Of a DNA stretch of 54,235 bases, positions 41,589 to 51,978 are shown in pieces. Origin of the DNA: Candidatus Binatia bacterium. Lineage in GTDB: Bacteria > Desulfobacterota > Binatia > Bin18. Where the stretch lies: contig JAJDTY010000035.1 of NCBI GenBank assembly GCA_022826945.1, positions 1-54,235 of the forward strand, read 5' to 3'. How positions within the stretch are numbered: position 1 is the first letter of the stretch; each line of letters begins with the position of its first letter. The notes beneath the pieces were generated by a model. The model saw only the letters and a list, made by a program, of their open reading frames with translations, searched no databases and was not told where the DNA came from. The position numbers were made by a program, and so were the translations under genes.

Positions 41589-44285
41589 GTGACACCAGCA
41601 TCCACTCCCGTTTTCCTCATTGACGGACAGTCGTACATCTACCGTGCCTTTTTCGCGGTACGGGATCTGACCACCGCTCAGGGATTTCCAACCAACGCCA
41701 TCTTTGGTTTTGTGAATATGCTCCAGCGTATCCATGCGGAGCATGCCCCCAGCCATCTCGGGATGGTTTTTGACTCCCCGGGAAAGAATTTTCGCCACGA
41801 TATTTATCCGCAGTATAAGGCCAACCGGGCCACAATGCCGGATGAGCTGCGGGTACAGATCCCCCGCATCAAAGAAGTCGTCCAGGCCTATAATATCCCC
41901 ATTCTCGAACTGGCCGGCTACGAGGCTGACGACATTATCGCCACCCTGGCGACGCGCTGGGAGCGAGACGGAGCCGAGGTGGTCATTGTCTCCGGGGATA
42001 AGGACCTGATGCAGCTCGTCTCGGAGCGCGTCAGCATGCTCGATACCATGCGGGACCGGCGCATCGGCCTTGCCGAAGTGCAGGCGAAATTCGGCGTCGA
42101 GCCGGGACGCGTTGTCGAGGTCCAGGCCTTGATGGGCGATGCCACCGACAATATCCCCGGCATCCCCGGTGTTGGGGAGAAGACCGCGATCAAACTGATC
42201 ACGCAGTGGCAGAATGTGGAGAACGTGCTGCAGCACGCCGCCGAGATCAAAGGCAAGCTTGGCCAGCGTATCCGGGAGCACGCCGAATTGGCCCGCCTGT
42301 CAAAAACGCTGGCGACCCTCAGACAGGACGTGCCCCTGACCCCGGCGCTTGAAGACCTGGCGCTGACCGCGCCTGACCACGAGCGTTTACACGAGTTGTT
42401 TTCCGAGTTTGAATTCCGTCGCTTCCTGGCCGATTTGGACACCGACTGGGAGTTTTCTCTGGCGGATGAACGCGCCGCGCCAACGGAACCCCCCGGTGTC
42501 TACGAGTCCGTGCGCACCGCCCAACAGCTCGATTCGCTCGTCGCCCGTATTCAGGCGGCCAAAACCTATTGCCTGGATACGGAAACGACGGCGCTCAACC
42601 CGCTCGATGCGGAACTGGTGGGTGTTTCGCTGGCGCTTGAAGAGCGGCAGGCCTGGTATATTCCGGTTGGACACCGCTCGGACGAGACCCTCCCGCAGTT
42701 GCCACTCGACCGGACCCTCGCCGCGCTGCGTACGCTTTTTGCCGATCCCTCGCTCACCCTGATCGGCCAGAACCTGAAATACGATCTCATGGTCCTGGCC
42801 AACTACGGCCTGTACGCGCGCAACCGTCTGGCTGACACCATGCTAGCCTCGTATCTCCTCAACCCGACCCAGCGTCATAATCTGAATGACCTGGCTCAGG
42901 AACATCTGCGCTACACCATGGTCTCGTATGAGGACGTGACCGACGGCGCCAAAAAGAATTTTGCCGACGTGTCGGTCGAAGACGCCACGCGCTACGCCGG
43001 GGAAGACGCGGATATGACCCTCCGGCTGGCCCACCGTTTGTTTCCCCGGGTCACCGAAGAAGGCATGGACAGCCTGTTCGCCGACATTGAAACCCCGCTC
43101 GTCCAGGTGCTGGCCCAAATGGAACGGACCGGGATGCGGGTGGACACCGACGTGCTGGCGCGCCTGTCCGAGGAATTCGGGCAACAGCGAGACCGGCTCG
43201 AAGCGGAAATCCACGCCATGGCCGGAGAGCCGTTCAATATCGCCTCTCCGAAGCAGCTCCAGTCCATTCTGTTCGAGAAGCTTGGCCTGCCGCGCGGCAA
43301 AAAGACCAAGACGGGATCGTCCACCGATTCCTCCGTGCTCGAACGCCTGGCTGAAGACTATCCGCTGCCGGAGAAGATCTTAGCCTATCGGAGCTTTGCC
43401 AAACTCCAGAGCACCTATGTCGACTCCTTGCCCAAGCTCATCCGGGCAGACACCGGTCGCGTGCATACTTCGTTCAATCAGACCGTGACGGCCACGGGCC
43501 GGCTGTCTTCCAGCAATCCGAACTTGCAGAATATTCCCATCCGGAGTGAAGAGGGTCGGCGCATTCGAACGGCCTTTGTGCCGGAGCCCGGCTGGCGTCT
43601 CCTCTCCGCGGACTACTCCCAGATCGAGCTGCGCCTCCTCGCTCACCTGAGCCGGGACCCCGTCCTGGTCGAGTCTTTTCACAAAGGTCAGGACGTGCAC
43701 GCCCGGACCGCAGCGGAGATTTTCGAAACCTCCATAGACCTGGTTTCGAGTGACCAGCGGCGCGAGGCCAAAACGATCAATTTCGGCCTGATCTATGGGA
43801 TGGGGGCGCGGCGGCTGGCGCGGACTTTACGCATTCCGTTCAAGACCGCCCAGGCCTATATTGGCCAGTATTTCAGCCGCTACGGCAGCATTAAGACCTA
43901 TATGGACGGCACGCTGACCAGCGCCCAAGAATGCGGCTATGTCTCGACGCTGTTCGGCCGCCGGCGCTATGTCCCGGACCTGGGGAGCAAAAGCCCGCAA
44001 CTGGCCAGCGCGGCGGAACGGATCGCCATCAACACCCCTATCCAGGGTACGGCGGCCGATCTGATCAAAGTCGCCATGGTCACCATTGCGCGACAGCTCG
44101 ACCAGCAGGGGCTCCGGACGCGCATGCTCCTGCAGGTCCACGACGAGTTATTATTCGAGGTGCCGGACTCCGAGCTTGAGCAGATACAGGCCCTGGTCCG
44201 CGAGAGCATGGAAGGGGTGATGGCGCTCAACGTTCCGCTCCACGTTGATGTCGGCGTGGGCGGCAATTGGGCCGAGGCGCATTAG
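41589..44285 (+). CDS. polA: DNA polymerase I
   Basis: Gap filling and Okazaki-fragment processing. The 898-residue protein has three domains: 5' nuclease (residues 1 to about 290, with YKANRATMPDEL and GYEADDIIATLA), 3'-5' exonuclease (about 315-510) with its acidic residues kept (CLDTETTALN, NLKYDLMVLA, YAGEDADMTL) and polymerase (DYSQIELRLLAHLS, RREAKTINFGLIYG, QVHDELLFEV). Proofreading should therefore be active. The GTG at 41589 is the likely start; the open frame further upstream runs into the tRNA gene and is not family sequence. No strong ribosome site is seen. Confidence 0.96.
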   Translation: MTPASTPVFLIDGQSYIYRAFFAVRDLTTAQGFPTNAIFGFVNMLQRIHAEHAPSHLGMVFDSPGKNFRHDIYPQYKANRATMPDELRVQIPRIKEVVQAYNIPILELAGYEADDIIATLATRWERDGAEVVIVSGDKDLMQLVSERVSMLDTMRDRRIGLAEVQAKFGVEPGRVVEVQALMGDATDNIPGIPGVGEKTAIKLITQWQNVENVLQHAAEIKGKLGQRIREHAELARLSKTLATLRQDVPLTPALEDLALTAPDHERLHELFSEFEFRRFLADLDTDWEFSLADERAAPTEPPGVYESVRTAQQLDSLVARIQAAKTYCLDTETTALNPLDAELVGVSLALEERQAWYIPVGHRSDETLPQLPLDRTLAALRTLFADPSLTLIGQNLKYDLMVLANYGLYARNRLADTMLASYLLNPTQRHNLNDLAQEHLRYTMVSYEDVTDGAKKNFADVSVEDATRYAGEDADMTLRLAHRLFPRVTEEGMDSLFADIETPLVQVLAQMERTGMRVDTDVLARLSEEFGQQRDRLEAEIHAMAGEPFNIASPKQLQSILFEKLGLPRGKKTKTGSSTDSSVLERLAEDYPLPEKILAYRSFAKLQSTYVDSLPKLIRADTGRVHTSFNQTVTATGRLSSSNPNLQNIPIRSEEGRRIRTAFVPEPGWRLLSADYSQIELRLLAHLSRDPVLVESFHKGQDVHARTAAEIFETSIDLVSSDQRREAKTINFGLIYGMGARRLARTLRIPFKTAQAYIGQYFSRYGSIKTYMDGTLTSAQECGYVSTLFGRRRYVPDLGSKSPQLASAAERIAINTPIQGTAADLIKVAMVTIARQLDQQGLRTRMLLQVHDELLFEVPDSELEQIQALVRESMEGVMALNVPLHVDVGVGGNWAEAH

Positions 44286-44411
44286 GCCGCGACCCTTCAG
44301 GCTGGCCCGAAGGGCCGAGGGGGGGTCCGCCGGCTTTGGCCTGACTGTACAAATCCGCCCGGCTTTGAAAAGCTGGAACCCATACCGGCATAACACAAAG
44401 GAGGAAGCAGC

Positions 44412-45221
44412 ATGGCGTACCGGGAAAACTACGAACATCTCATCATCGAGAAGAACGACGGGATTGCCCTCTTGACGATTAACCGGCCCGAGTCCCTCAA
44501 CTCGACAAATTTCCGTCTGCACTACGAGCTGAGTAAGGTCTGGCTCGATATCGCGGACGACCCCGCCGTGCGCGTGGCGGTGATTACGGGAGCCGGTCGG
44601 GCATTCTCGGCCGGGGGCGATTTTGATGTGGTTGAGAAATCCATGGGCAATCTTGATGTGGTCTCCGAGACGATGAAAGAAGCGCGGGACATCGTCCACA
44701 ATATGATCAACTGCGATAAACCCATTATCTCGGCGATTAACGGCGTGGCGGTCGGGGCGGGGCTGGCGGTCGCGCTGCTGGCCGATATCAGCATTGCCTC
44801 GGAGAAGGCGCGTTTTACCGATGGGCATACCCGGCTGGGGGTGGCCGCGGGAGACCATGCCGCGGTGATCTGGCCCCTGCTGGTCGGCATGGCAAAGGCC
44901 AAATACTATTTGCTGACATGCGATATGCTGGATGCGAAAGAAGCCGAGCGGATTGGCCTGGTCAGCATGGTCGTCCCACCGGATGAACTCATGCCCAAGG
45001 CGATGGAGGTCGCGAATAAACTGGCGACGGGCGCCCAGCAGGCCATTCGTTGGACCAAGCAGTCGCTCAACCAGTGGCTGCGAGCGGCGGCGCATACCTC
45101 GTTTGATTATTCGCTCGCCCTGGAGATGCTGGGCTTCTTTGGCAAAGACGTGGGCGAGGGGCTCAGCTCCGTGATGGAACGCCGCGCCCCGGTTTTTCCC
45201 TCCGCGCACGAAAAAGAGTAA
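44412..45221 (+). CDS. Crotonase-superfamily enoyl-CoA hydratase/isomerase-like protein
   Basis: A 269-residue crotonase fold: [12 protein letters not shown], the oxyanion-hole segment [35 protein letters not shown]. The two catalytic glutamates of rat enoyl-CoA hydratase are not kept: the Glu144 position is His139 (FTDGHTRLG) and the Glu164 position is Tyr165. An Asp148 in [15 protein letters not shown] is characteristic of this subgroup and may serve instead. The reaction (hydration, isomerisation, hydrolysis) cannot be called. A very good AAAGGAGG site precedes the ATG. It may act with the acyl-CoA genes at 4495-9102 and 28755-30370. Confidence 0.85.
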   Translation: MAYRENYEHLIIEKNDGIALLTINRPESLNSTNFRLHYELSKVWLDIADDPAVRVAVITGAGRAFSAGGDFDVVEKSMGNLDVVSETMKEARDIVHNMINCDKPIISAINGVAVGAGLAVALLADISIASEKARFTDGHTRLGVAAGDHAAVIWPLLVGMAKAKYYLLTCDMLDAKEAERIGLVSMVVPPDELMPKAMEVANKLATGAQQAIRWTKQSLNQWLRAAAHTSFDYSLALEMLGFFGKDVGEGLSSVMERRAPVFPSAHEKE

Positions 45222-45271
45222 ACGTGTCCAGCATCTGGTCTCTATTGGAGGATACGTATACTCTTTGACCA

Positions 45272-45541
45272 ATGACCACTGCGGAACGCATCGAGTTCAC
45301 GCTCCGGCAGGCCCTGTCCGCAACCGAGGTGCGGGTCATCGACGAGAGTGCCCTGCACGCCGGTCATGCCGGAGCCGCGGCCGGCGGCGGGCATTACCGG
45401 GTCACGGTGGTGTCCCCGCTGTTTACCGGCAAGAACTCCGTCCAACGCCACCGCCTCGTCTACGCCGCGTTGGCGGACGACATGCAGCAGGCGATCCACG
45501 CGCTGGCGCTGACCACCCTCGCGCCACACGAACGCGGGTAG
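45272..45541 (+). CDS. BolA family protein
   Basis: An 89-residue BolA-like protein: TAERIEFTLRQAL, a GGGHYRVTVVSPLFTGKNSVQRHRLVYAAL core (the strand-helix region that binds a glutaredoxin-held iron-sulfur cluster), and IHALALTTLAP. BolA proteins work with monothiol glutaredoxins in iron-sulfur handling and stress responses. No glutaredoxin gene is adjacent. It lies 50 bp after the crotonase gene and converges on the epimerase gene. Confidence 0.88.
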   Translation: MTTAERIEFTLRQALSATEVRVIDESALHAGHAGAAAGGGHYRVTVVSPLFTGKNSVQRHRLVYAALADDMQQAIHALALTTLAPHERG

Positions 45542-45560
45542 ACAGCGGCGCTCCCTCGCC

Positions 45561-46568
45561 TCAGACCCGGTAATACTTGCGATACCACTCTACGAAGCGA
45601 GGAATGCCTTCCTCAATGGTCGTGGTGGGGCGGAAGCCCACATCGTGCACGAGGTCTGCCACATCGGCCCAGGTGGCCGGGATGTCGCCGGCCTGCAACG
45701 GCAGCAGGCGTTTTTCGGCTTTCTTCTCCAGGGTCTGTTCCAGCACGTCGATAAAGTGGAGTAACCCCACCGGCTGAGGGTGGCCGATATTATACACGCG
45801 GTAGGGAGCGGTACTCGTGCCGGGGTCCGGGTCCCTGCCCGACCAGTGGGGGTTGGGTTGGGCGATGCGGTCATGCACGCGCACCACCCCCTCGACAATA
45901 TCGTCGATATAGGTAAAGGCGCGCTGCATCCTGCCGTAATTGAACACGGCAATCGGCTCGCCGGACAAGATGGCCTTGGTGAAGATGAACAGGGCCATAT
46001 CCGGCCGACCCCACGGACCATAGACGGTGAAAAAGCGCAGGCCCGTCGTCGGCAGGTGATAGGCATGGCTGTAGGTATGGGCCAGCAGTTCGTTGGCTTT
46101 TTTTGAGACCGCGTACAGGGAGACCGGATGGTCGACATTGTCACGGACCGAAAAGGGCAGCTTCGTATTGGCACCGTACACCGAACTGCTCGAAGCATAT
46201 GTCAGATGCCGCACCTCGGTCTGCCGGCAGCCTTCGAGGATATGCATGAACCCCACGAGATTGCTGTCGATATAGGCGTGCGGACTGGTCAGGGAGTGGC
46301 GCACCCCGGCCTGGGCCGCGAGATGGATCACCCGCTCCGGCGTGTGACGGGCGAACAGGTCTTCCATGCCCGGTCGGTCAGCCAGGTCGAGCCGCGCGAA
46401 GGCAAACCGCTCATAAGCGGTGAGCCGGGCGAGGCGGGCTTCTTTCAAACGTACATCATAATAGGGGTTCAGGTTGTCGAGTCCGACGACGGTATCGCCG
46501 CGTTCGAGCAAATACTGGCTGACATGAAAGCCGATAAACCCGCCGACGCCCGTCACCAGGACCGTCAT
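45561..46568 (-). CDS. NAD-dependent nucleotide-sugar epimerase (UDP-glucuronate 4-epimerase-like)
   Basis: A 335-residue extended SDR: TGVGGFIGFHVSQYLLERG for NAD binding, YASSSSVYG, and the catalytic YAVSK. NPYYDVRLKEARL and FTVYGPWGRPDMALF place it with the UDP-glucuronate 4-epimerases, which make UDP-galacturonate for LPS or capsule; this substrate assignment is by similarity. Its start overlaps the pgsA stop (ATGA), so it is co-translated with pgsA. No other envelope-sugar genes are adjacent. Confidence 0.88.
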   Translation of the reverse strand: MTVLVTGVGGFIGFHVSQYLLERGDTVVGLDNLNPYYDVRLKEARLARLTAYERFAFARLDLADRPGMEDLFARHTPERVIHLAAQAGVRHSLTSPHAYIDSNLVGFMHILEGCRQTEVRHLTYASSSSVYGANTKLPFSVRDNVDHPVSLYAVSKKANELLAHTYSHAYHLPTTGLRFFTVYGPWGRPDMALFIFTKAILSGEPIAVFNYGRMQRAFTYIDDIVEGVVRVHDRIAQPNPHWSGRDPDPGTSTAPYRVYNIGHPQPVGLLHFIDVLEQTLEKKAEKRLLPLQAGDIPATWADVADLVHDVGFRPTTTIEEGIPRFVEWYRKYYRV

Positions 46569-47197
46569 GCCGACCTCTCTGGTTGTTGCTGGGCAGGCGG
46601 GGTCGAAGCGGATATGGAGGCGCGTGGCGTCGGGGCTGCGGCTCGATGGTTGCCCAGCAGCAGGCGCGCCACCGTGACATGATAGTCAAGGCCGGACCAC
46701 ACGCCGACGACCAGGGCGATCCACAAAAAATACATCCCCAGAAGATGAAAATCGATAAAGCCGTATTGATAGTGAATAATCAAACCGTGCAGGGCGAACA
46801 TCTGGAAGAGGGTCTTATATTTGCCAAGCTGGTCGGCGGAGACGACGAGTCCCTGTCCGGCAGCAACGCTGCGCAGCCCGGTCACGGCGATTTCCCGTCC
46901 CAGGATCACCACCACCATCCAGGCCGGGACGTGCGGTACACGGTCGCTGGCCACCAGCATGACCAGGGCGGCCATCACCAGCAGCTTATCGGCCAGCGGG
47001 TCGAGGAAGGTGCCGAGAATGGTTGTCTGCCCATGCTTGCGGGCAAGATAGCCGTCGAAATAGTCGGTCAGACAGGCAACGAAGAAAATACCCGCGGCCA
47101 TCAGGCTTGAGACCGGGTCCGTATCCGTCAGGCAATAGACCAGGAAGGGGACGAGCGCGATGCGCAGGAAGCTCAAAAGGTTGGGGAGATCTGACAT
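46565..47197 (-). CDS. pgsA: CDP-diacylglycerol-glycerol-3-phosphate 3-phosphatidyltransferase
   Basis: Makes phosphatidylglycerol phosphate at the inner membrane. The CDP-alcohol phosphotransferase motif is complete in DYFDGYLAR and GTFLDPLADK. The 210-residue protein starts MSDLPNLLSFLRIALVP and has about five hydrophobic helices, with a Pro/Ala-rich tail. The open frame extends far upstream (to 47740) across the purF 3' end, but that part is not family sequence; ATG at 47197 is the start. The epimerase gene overlaps downstream. Confidence 0.93.
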   Translation of the reverse strand: MSDLPNLLSFLRIALVPFLVYCLTDTDPVSSLMAAGIFFVACLTDYFDGYLARKHGQTTILGTFLDPLADKLLVMAALVMLVASDRVPHVPAWMVVVILGREIAVTGLRSVAAGQGLVVSADQLGKYKTLFQMFALHGLIIHYQYGFIDFHLLGMYFLWIALVVGVWSGLDYHVTVARLLLGNHRAAAPTPRASISASTPPAQQQPERSA

Positions 47198-47361
47198 GCC
47201 GAGTTCCGGAAGTTCGCAGCCCTGATACGAACAAGACTCCCGCGTACCATAAAAGATTGGGCATGATAGTGCAAAGTCACACGCCCTACCGTTCCCGGCA
47301 TCTGAAGTCCCGTACGGGGGATTCCCACCTGCGGGAGGACTCTCAGCCAGCCCGGACGACG

Positions 47362-48804
47362 CTACCCCTGTTCGCCGAACAGCGAGAGCTGGCTGCCTTT
47401 GGGACGGCTCCCCAGAGCCAGCGGGTAGCGCCCGGTAAAACAGGCATCGCAAAAGCCGTTCCCGTTGACCTGGAGGCCGGCGTACATGCCTTCCTCGCTC
47501 AGATAGGCCAGACTGTCGGCGGTGACGTAGCGGCTGATCTCTTCGACCGAATGAGAGGAGGCGATCAATTCCCGCCTGGTCGGCGTATCCACCCCGTAAA
47601 AGCAGGGGGCGATGGTCGGCGGGGCGCTGATCCGCAGATGGACTTCCCGGGCGCCGGTCGCGCGAATCATTTTGACGATTTTCCGACAGGTCGTCCCGCG
47701 AACAATCGAGTCGTCCACCACGATAACCCGTTTGCCGCACAGAATATCGGCCTGGGCGTTGAGTTTGACCTTGACCCCGAAATGGCGGATGGACGACTGG
47801 GGCTCGATGAAAGTCCGACCTACATAGTGGTTGCGGATCAGGCCCATTTCAAACGGCAGTCGGGCTTCTTCGGCATAGCCCAAAGCCGCGGGCACCCCGG
47901 AGTCCGGAACGGGAATGACGACATCCGCCTCGACCGGGGCCTCTCGCGCCAACTGCCGGCCAAACGATTTCCGCGCATGGTAGACATTCTGCCCGAACAT
48001 GGTGCTGTCCGGCCGTGCAAAATAGACATGCTCGAAAATACAGCGGGCCGAGGGCGCCCGCGGGAACGGGTTATAGCAGGTCATGCCGTGCGCATCGAAC
48101 AGAATAATCTCTCCGGCCTGGACTTCCCGCTCATACTGCGCCCCGATGAGGTCCAGCGCACAGGTCTCGGACGTGACCACATAGCCCGTCTTTCCCGCGT
48201 GTTTGATGCGCCCCAGCACCAGCGGACGAAACCCGTAGGGGTCGCGCGCCGCGATCATATGATCCTCGCTCAGGAAGACCAGGGAATACGCTCCCCGCAC
48301 CTGGGACAGGGCGTCGATAATGCGGTCAACCGGCTGCCCGGCCTGCGAGGCGGCAATGAGGTGCAGGATGACTTCGGTATCGACCGTGGACTGAAAAATC
48401 GAGCCGCCCGCTTCCAGCCGGACGCGCAGTTCTTCGGCATTGACCAGGTTGCCGTTATGCGCAATCGCCACCGAGCCCAGCGTATACTTGGCCAGCAGGG
48501 GCTGGGTGTTCTTGAGCATCGTTGACCCTGCGGTGGAATAGCGGTTGTGGCCAATGGCGCTTGGTCCCTTCAGGCGACGAATCAACTTTTCGTCAAAAAT
48601 ATCGGCAACCAGTCCCATGCCTTTATGCGTCAGCAGGGTCTGGCCGTTTGAAGAAGTGATGCCGGCAGACTCCTGTCCCCGATGTTGCAGGGAATATAAC
48701 GCCAGATAGGCCAGGTTGGCCGCTTCCGGATGACCATAGACGCCCACGACTCCGCACTCTTCGTGGAAACCATCGAACACCGCACCGGCTGTGTCGTGTA
48801 CCAC
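47362..48804 (-). CDS. purF: Amidophosphoribosyltransferase, iron-sulfur type
   Basis: First committed step of purine synthesis (PRPP plus glutamine to phosphoribosylamine). After a 16-residue propeptide the glutaminase nucleophile is Cys17 (EECGVVG); the PRTase loop is [13 protein letters not shown]. Four cysteines at the places used for the 4Fe-4S cluster in Bacillus PurF can be picked out (MTCYNPF, IAPCFYG, CDACFTG), so this is the oxygen-sensitive, processed form. The GTG start at 48804 follows GGGAGG. It is 15 bp from purL. Confidence 0.96.
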   Translation of the reverse strand: MVHDTAGAVFDGFHEECGVVGVYGHPEAANLAYLALYSLQHRGQESAGITSSNGQTLLTHKGMGLVADIFDEKLIRRLKGPSAIGHNRYSTAGSTMLKNTQPLLAKYTLGSVAIAHNGNLVNAEELRVRLEAGGSIFQSTVDTEVILHLIAASQAGQPVDRIIDALSQVRGAYSLVFLSEDHMIAARDPYGFRPLVLGRIKHAGKTGYVVTSETCALDLIGAQYEREVQAGEIILFDAHGMTCYNPFPRAPSARCIFEHVYFARPDSTMFGQNVYHARKSFGRQLAREAPVEADVVIPVPDSGVPAALGYAEEARLPFEMGLIRNHYVGRTFIEPQSSIRHFGVKVKLNAQADILCGKRVIVVDDSIVRGTTCRKIVKMIRATGAREVHLRISAPPTIAPCFYGVDTPTRRELIASSHSVEEISRYVTADSLAYLSEEGMYAGLQVNGNGFCDACFTGRYPLALGSRPKGSQLSLFGEQG

Positions 48805-48819
48805 GCTATCCCTCCCCGC

Positions 48820-51033
48820 TCAGGTCAACTGTTGGGCCAGCGCCGTCTGCCACTGCTGGCGTAAGGCGGCTGTGGCGATTTTCATATAACCGACAATTTC
48901 GAGGTCCGTCCCACCAACTTCGCCCAAGACGCGAAACGGCAACCCGCTCGTGTGGAGCAGCGCTTTGAGACGCTCCCAGTCGGGCGGCCGGACGGAAACA
49001 ACGGCCCGCGACTGGCTCTCTCCAAAAAGCACGGCGTCAGGGCGGAGGTCCCCCGCCAGAGTCACCCGCGCGCCGAGTGTCTGGTGGGGATGGCTGATAC
49101 ACGCCTCTGCCAGTGCCACGGCTACCCCGCCTTCCGCCACATCGTGGGCCGAGGAAAAAAGTCCGGCCTGGGCGGCCTGGACGCAGACCTGCTGGAGGCG
49201 CTTTTCCCGTTCCAGGTCAAGCCGTGGGGGCCGGCCGCATTCCTGCTGATGGATCGTGGCCAGATATTCGCTTGCGCCGAGTTCTTCGTGCGTTTCGCCC
49301 AACAGAACGACGAGGTCGCCGGGGTGCTTAAACCACTGGGTAACATGGTGCGTCACCTGATCCATAATGCCGACCATGGCGACGGTCGGCGTTGGAGGAA
49401 TTGCCTGCCCATCGGTTTCATTATAGAAGCTGACGTTGCCGCTGACTACCGCAACCTCCAGGGCCTCGCAGGCGGCCCGCATACCGTCAATGGCCTGGAC
49501 GAACTGCCACATCACCTCCGGCTTCTCCGGGTTGCCGAAATTGAGGCAGTCGGACAGGGCCACCGGTCTGGCCCCGCTGACGGCGAGGTTGCGCGCGCTC
49601 TCGGCAACCGCAATGGCCGCTCCCCGATAGGGGTCGAGCGCACAGTAGCGGCTATTGCAATCGACACTGATGCCCAGCCCCTTGTCCGACGCCTTCAGCC
49701 GAATGATGGCGGCATCCGAGCCGGGCTGGACCACGGTATTTCCGCCAACCAGAAAATCGTACTGCCGGTAGACCCACTCCTTACTAGCAAGATTCGGCGT
49801 GGTGAGGAGGGAGGTCAGAACCGCGGCATAGTCGGTCGGCAGCGGCAGGGCGCTGAGGTCCAACCGCTGTTGCGCCGTCAGGGCGGCCGGTCTGGACGCC
49901 GGGCGTTCGTAAGCCGGAGCCTGCGAGGTCAGGGCGGAGACCGGAATACGGACGACTTCTTTTTCCCGCCACGTCGTCCGGAACAGGCCGTCATCCGTGA
50001 CTTCCCCAATGACGACGGCCTGGAGGTCCCAGGTGGCGAACACGTCCCTGACTGCCTCTTCACAGCCCTCCTTGGCGACGATCAGCATCCGTTCCTGGGA
50101 TTCGGACAGCAGCAGCTCATAGGGGGTGATGCCGGCTTCGCGGGTCGGGATGGTGTCCAGGTCCAGGACGATACCGGCCTTGCCCCGGTCGGCCATTTCG
50201 ACCGACGAACTGGTCAGACCGGCGGCCCCCATGTCCTGAATCCCGATAATCAGGTCCTGCTGCATGAGGCTGAGGCAGGCTTCAATCAGGATATTCTCGG
50301 TGAACGGGTCGCCCACCTGGACGGCCGGGCGGAGTTCTTCGGACTTGTCGTCAAATTCCCGCGAGGCCAGCAGGCTCGCGCCGTGAATGCCGTCCCGGCC
50401 GGTGCGGGAGCCCACATAGATGACCGGATTGCCCACCCCCGCGGCCGTCGCCCGAAAAATCCGATCGGCCGGGGCAATGCCCAGGGTAAAGGCGTTGACC
50501 AGGATGTTGCCGTTATAGCCGGGGTTGAAATACACCTCGCCGCCGACGGTCGGCACGCCCACACTATTCCCGTAGCCGCCAATCCCCCCCACCACGCCCT
50601 TGACCAGCTGGGAGGTGCGCGGATGTGCAATCGCCCCGAAGCGGAGCGAGTTCAGCGAGGCGACCGGGCGGGCGCCCATGGTAAAGACATCCCGCAAGAT
50701 ACCGCCCACCCCGGTGGCGGCTCCGTGATAGGGCTCAATAAAAGACGGATGATTATGGCTTTCGATCTTAAAGACCGCGGCCAGCCCGTCGCCGATATCG
50801 ACGATGCCGGCATTCTCGCCCGGCCCCTGCAATATGGCCGGTCCGGTCGTGGGCAGACGCCGCAGAAAGCGCCGGGAACTTTTATAGCTGCAGTGCTCCG
50901 ACCACATCACGGAGAACACGCCCAACTCCTCGAACGTCGGCGTGCGCCCGAGGGTCCGGACGATGCGGTCGTATTCGTCGGTTGACAGGCCGTGGTCGTG
51001 AGCGAGCTGGAGATCAACCGGTATGGACGCCAT
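48820..51033 (-). CDS. purL: Phosphoribosylformylglycinamidine synthase, subunit PurL
   Basis: ATP-dependent amidation of FGAR, with ammonia from PurQ and assembly through PurS. The 737-residue small-type PurL shows [41 protein letters not shown], and the second AIRM-like half ([36 protein letters not shown]). The ATG at 51033 gives the family start; the frame runs open into purQ but that is not coding. It starts 4 bp after the purQ stop, so the subunits are made together. Confidence 0.96.
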   Translation of the reverse strand: MASIPVDLQLAHDHGLSTDEYDRIVRTLGRTPTFEELGVFSVMWSEHCSYKSSRRFLRRLPTTGPAILQGPGENAGIVDIGDGLAAVFKIESHNHPSFIEPYHGAATGVGGILRDVFTMGARPVASLNSLRFGAIAHPRTSQLVKGVVGGIGGYGNSVGVPTVGGEVYFNPGYNGNILVNAFTLGIAPADRIFRATAAGVGNPVIYVGSRTGRDGIHGASLLASREFDDKSEELRPAVQVGDPFTENILIEACLSLMQQDLIIGIQDMGAAGLTSSSVEMADRGKAGIVLDLDTIPTREAGITPYELLLSESQERMLIVAKEGCEEAVRDVFATWDLQAVVIGEVTDDGLFRTTWREKEVVRIPVSALTSQAPAYERPASRPAALTAQQRLDLSALPLPTDYAAVLTSLLTTPNLASKEWVYRQYDFLVGGNTVVQPGSDAAIIRLKASDKGLGISVDCNSRYCALDPYRGAAIAVAESARNLAVSGARPVALSDCLNFGNPEKPEVMWQFVQAIDGMRAACEALEVAVVSGNVSFYNETDGQAIPPTPTVAMVGIMDQVTHHVTQWFKHPGDLVVLLGETHEELGASEYLATIHQQECGRPPRLDLEREKRLQQVCVQAAQAGLFSSAHDVAEGGVAVALAEACISHPHQTLGARVTLAGDLRPDAVLFGESQSRAVVSVRPPDWERLKALLHTSGLPFRVLGEVGGTDLEIVGYMKIATAALRQQWQTALAQQLT

Positions 51034-51037
51034 AACG

Positions 51038-51718
51038 CTACGCAAAGACCGAGGTAAAGAGTTTGCGCCCGTCCTCGCCCCCCAGCAGGGCTTCGACCGC
51101 ATGTTCGGGATGAGGCATGAGGCCGACCACGTTGCCGCCGATGTTGGTGACCCCGGCGATATTCTGCACGGCGCCGTTCGGGTTGGCCGACTCCAGGGCC
51201 TCGCCGGCCGGGTTGACATAGCGGAAGACGATCTGATCGTTGTCCTGGAGGGCCTCGAGGGTTGCCTCGTCCGCCACATAGCAGCCCTCACCGTGTTTAA
51301 TCGGCAGGGACAGACACTCGCCCGCCGCACACCGGGCCGTAAAACGGGTCCGGGTCGTTTCCACCCGGACGGAGGTCCATTCGCAGATGAACGACAGCGA
51401 ACGGTTGCGGACCAGCGCCCCCGGCAGGAGCCCGCTCTCACACAGAATCTGAAACCCGTTGCACATGCCCAGCACCGGCCCGCCGGCCCGGGCAAACGCA
51501 ATCACGCTGGACATGACCGGCGAGAAGCGGGCGACCGCCCCGCAGCGGAGATAGTCGCCATAGGAAAACCCGCCCGGCAGCACGATCGCCTCGACGCCGT
51601 GCAAATCCTGGTCCTTATGCCACAACGGGACCGCCTCCTGCCCGAGTACGCGCTCCAGGCAGTAGACGGAGTCCCGGTCGTCGTTCGAGCCGGGGAAGGT
51701 GACGACACCCCACTTCAC
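51038..51718 (-). CDS. purQ: Phosphoribosylformylglycinamidine synthase, glutaminase subunit PurQ
   Basis: Class I glutamine amidotransferase supplying ammonia to PurL. The nucleophile Cys is in [11 protein letters not shown] and the His in MPHPEHAVE; the first strand [13 protein letters not shown] is typical. At 226 residues it is a complete stand-alone PurQ. It starts with GTG at 51718, and the GAGGAG ribosome site lies in the last codons of purS. It is followed directly by purL. Confidence 0.96.
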   Translation of the reverse strand: MKWGVVTFPGSNDDRDSVYCLERVLGQEAVPLWHKDQDLHGVEAIVLPGGFSYGDYLRCGAVARFSPVMSSVIAFARAGGPVLGMCNGFQILCESGLLPGALVRNRSLSFICEWTSVRVETTRTRFTARCAAGECLSLPIKHGEGCYVADEATLEALQDNDQIVFRYVNPAGEALESANPNGAVQNIAGVTNIGGNVVGLMPHPEHAVEALLGGEDGRKLFTSVFA

Positions 51719-51724
51719 TCGGTG

Positions 51725-51970
51725 TTACTCCTCGACAATTTCAAAGCGAAAGTCCTCAATAATGAGGTTGGCCAAGAGGCGTTTGCACATCTCTTCGACG
51801 CGCCGCTCGGCCTGCGGTTTCGACAGGCCCGTCAGCCGGACCTCCAGATACTTGCCCATGCGGACCTCGCTGACCTCCGCGTAGTCGAGGGCGTGCAGGG
51901 ACTGCGCAATGGCTTTTCCCTGCGGGTCGAGAATGGCTTTTTTCGGGGTGACGTAGACTTTGGCCAGCAT
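51725..51970 (-). CDS. purS: Phosphoribosylformylglycinamidine synthase, subunit PurS
   Basis: An 81-residue structural subunit that bridges PurL and PurQ. It reads AKVYVTPKKAILDPQGKAI, then VRMGKYLEVRL and VEEMCKRLLANLIIEDF, the complete small fold. A good AAGGCGGAG site precedes the ATG. It is 8 bp after purB and 6 bp before purQ. Its presence matches the small-type PurL. Confidence 0.95.
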   Translation of the reverse strand: MLAKVYVTPKKAILDPQGKAIAQSLHALDYAEVSEVRMGKYLEVRLTGLSKPQAERRVEEMCKRLLANLIIEDFRFEIVEE

Positions 51971-51978
51971 GCTCCGCC

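Noticed and set aside
47198..47740. Upstream extension of pgsA
   Set aside because: Runs antiparallel in frame through the purF 3' end and contains no recognisable domain.
51034..51501. Upstream extension of purL
   Set aside because: Overlaps purQ on the same strand in another frame; PurL family sequence begins at MASIPVDLQ.
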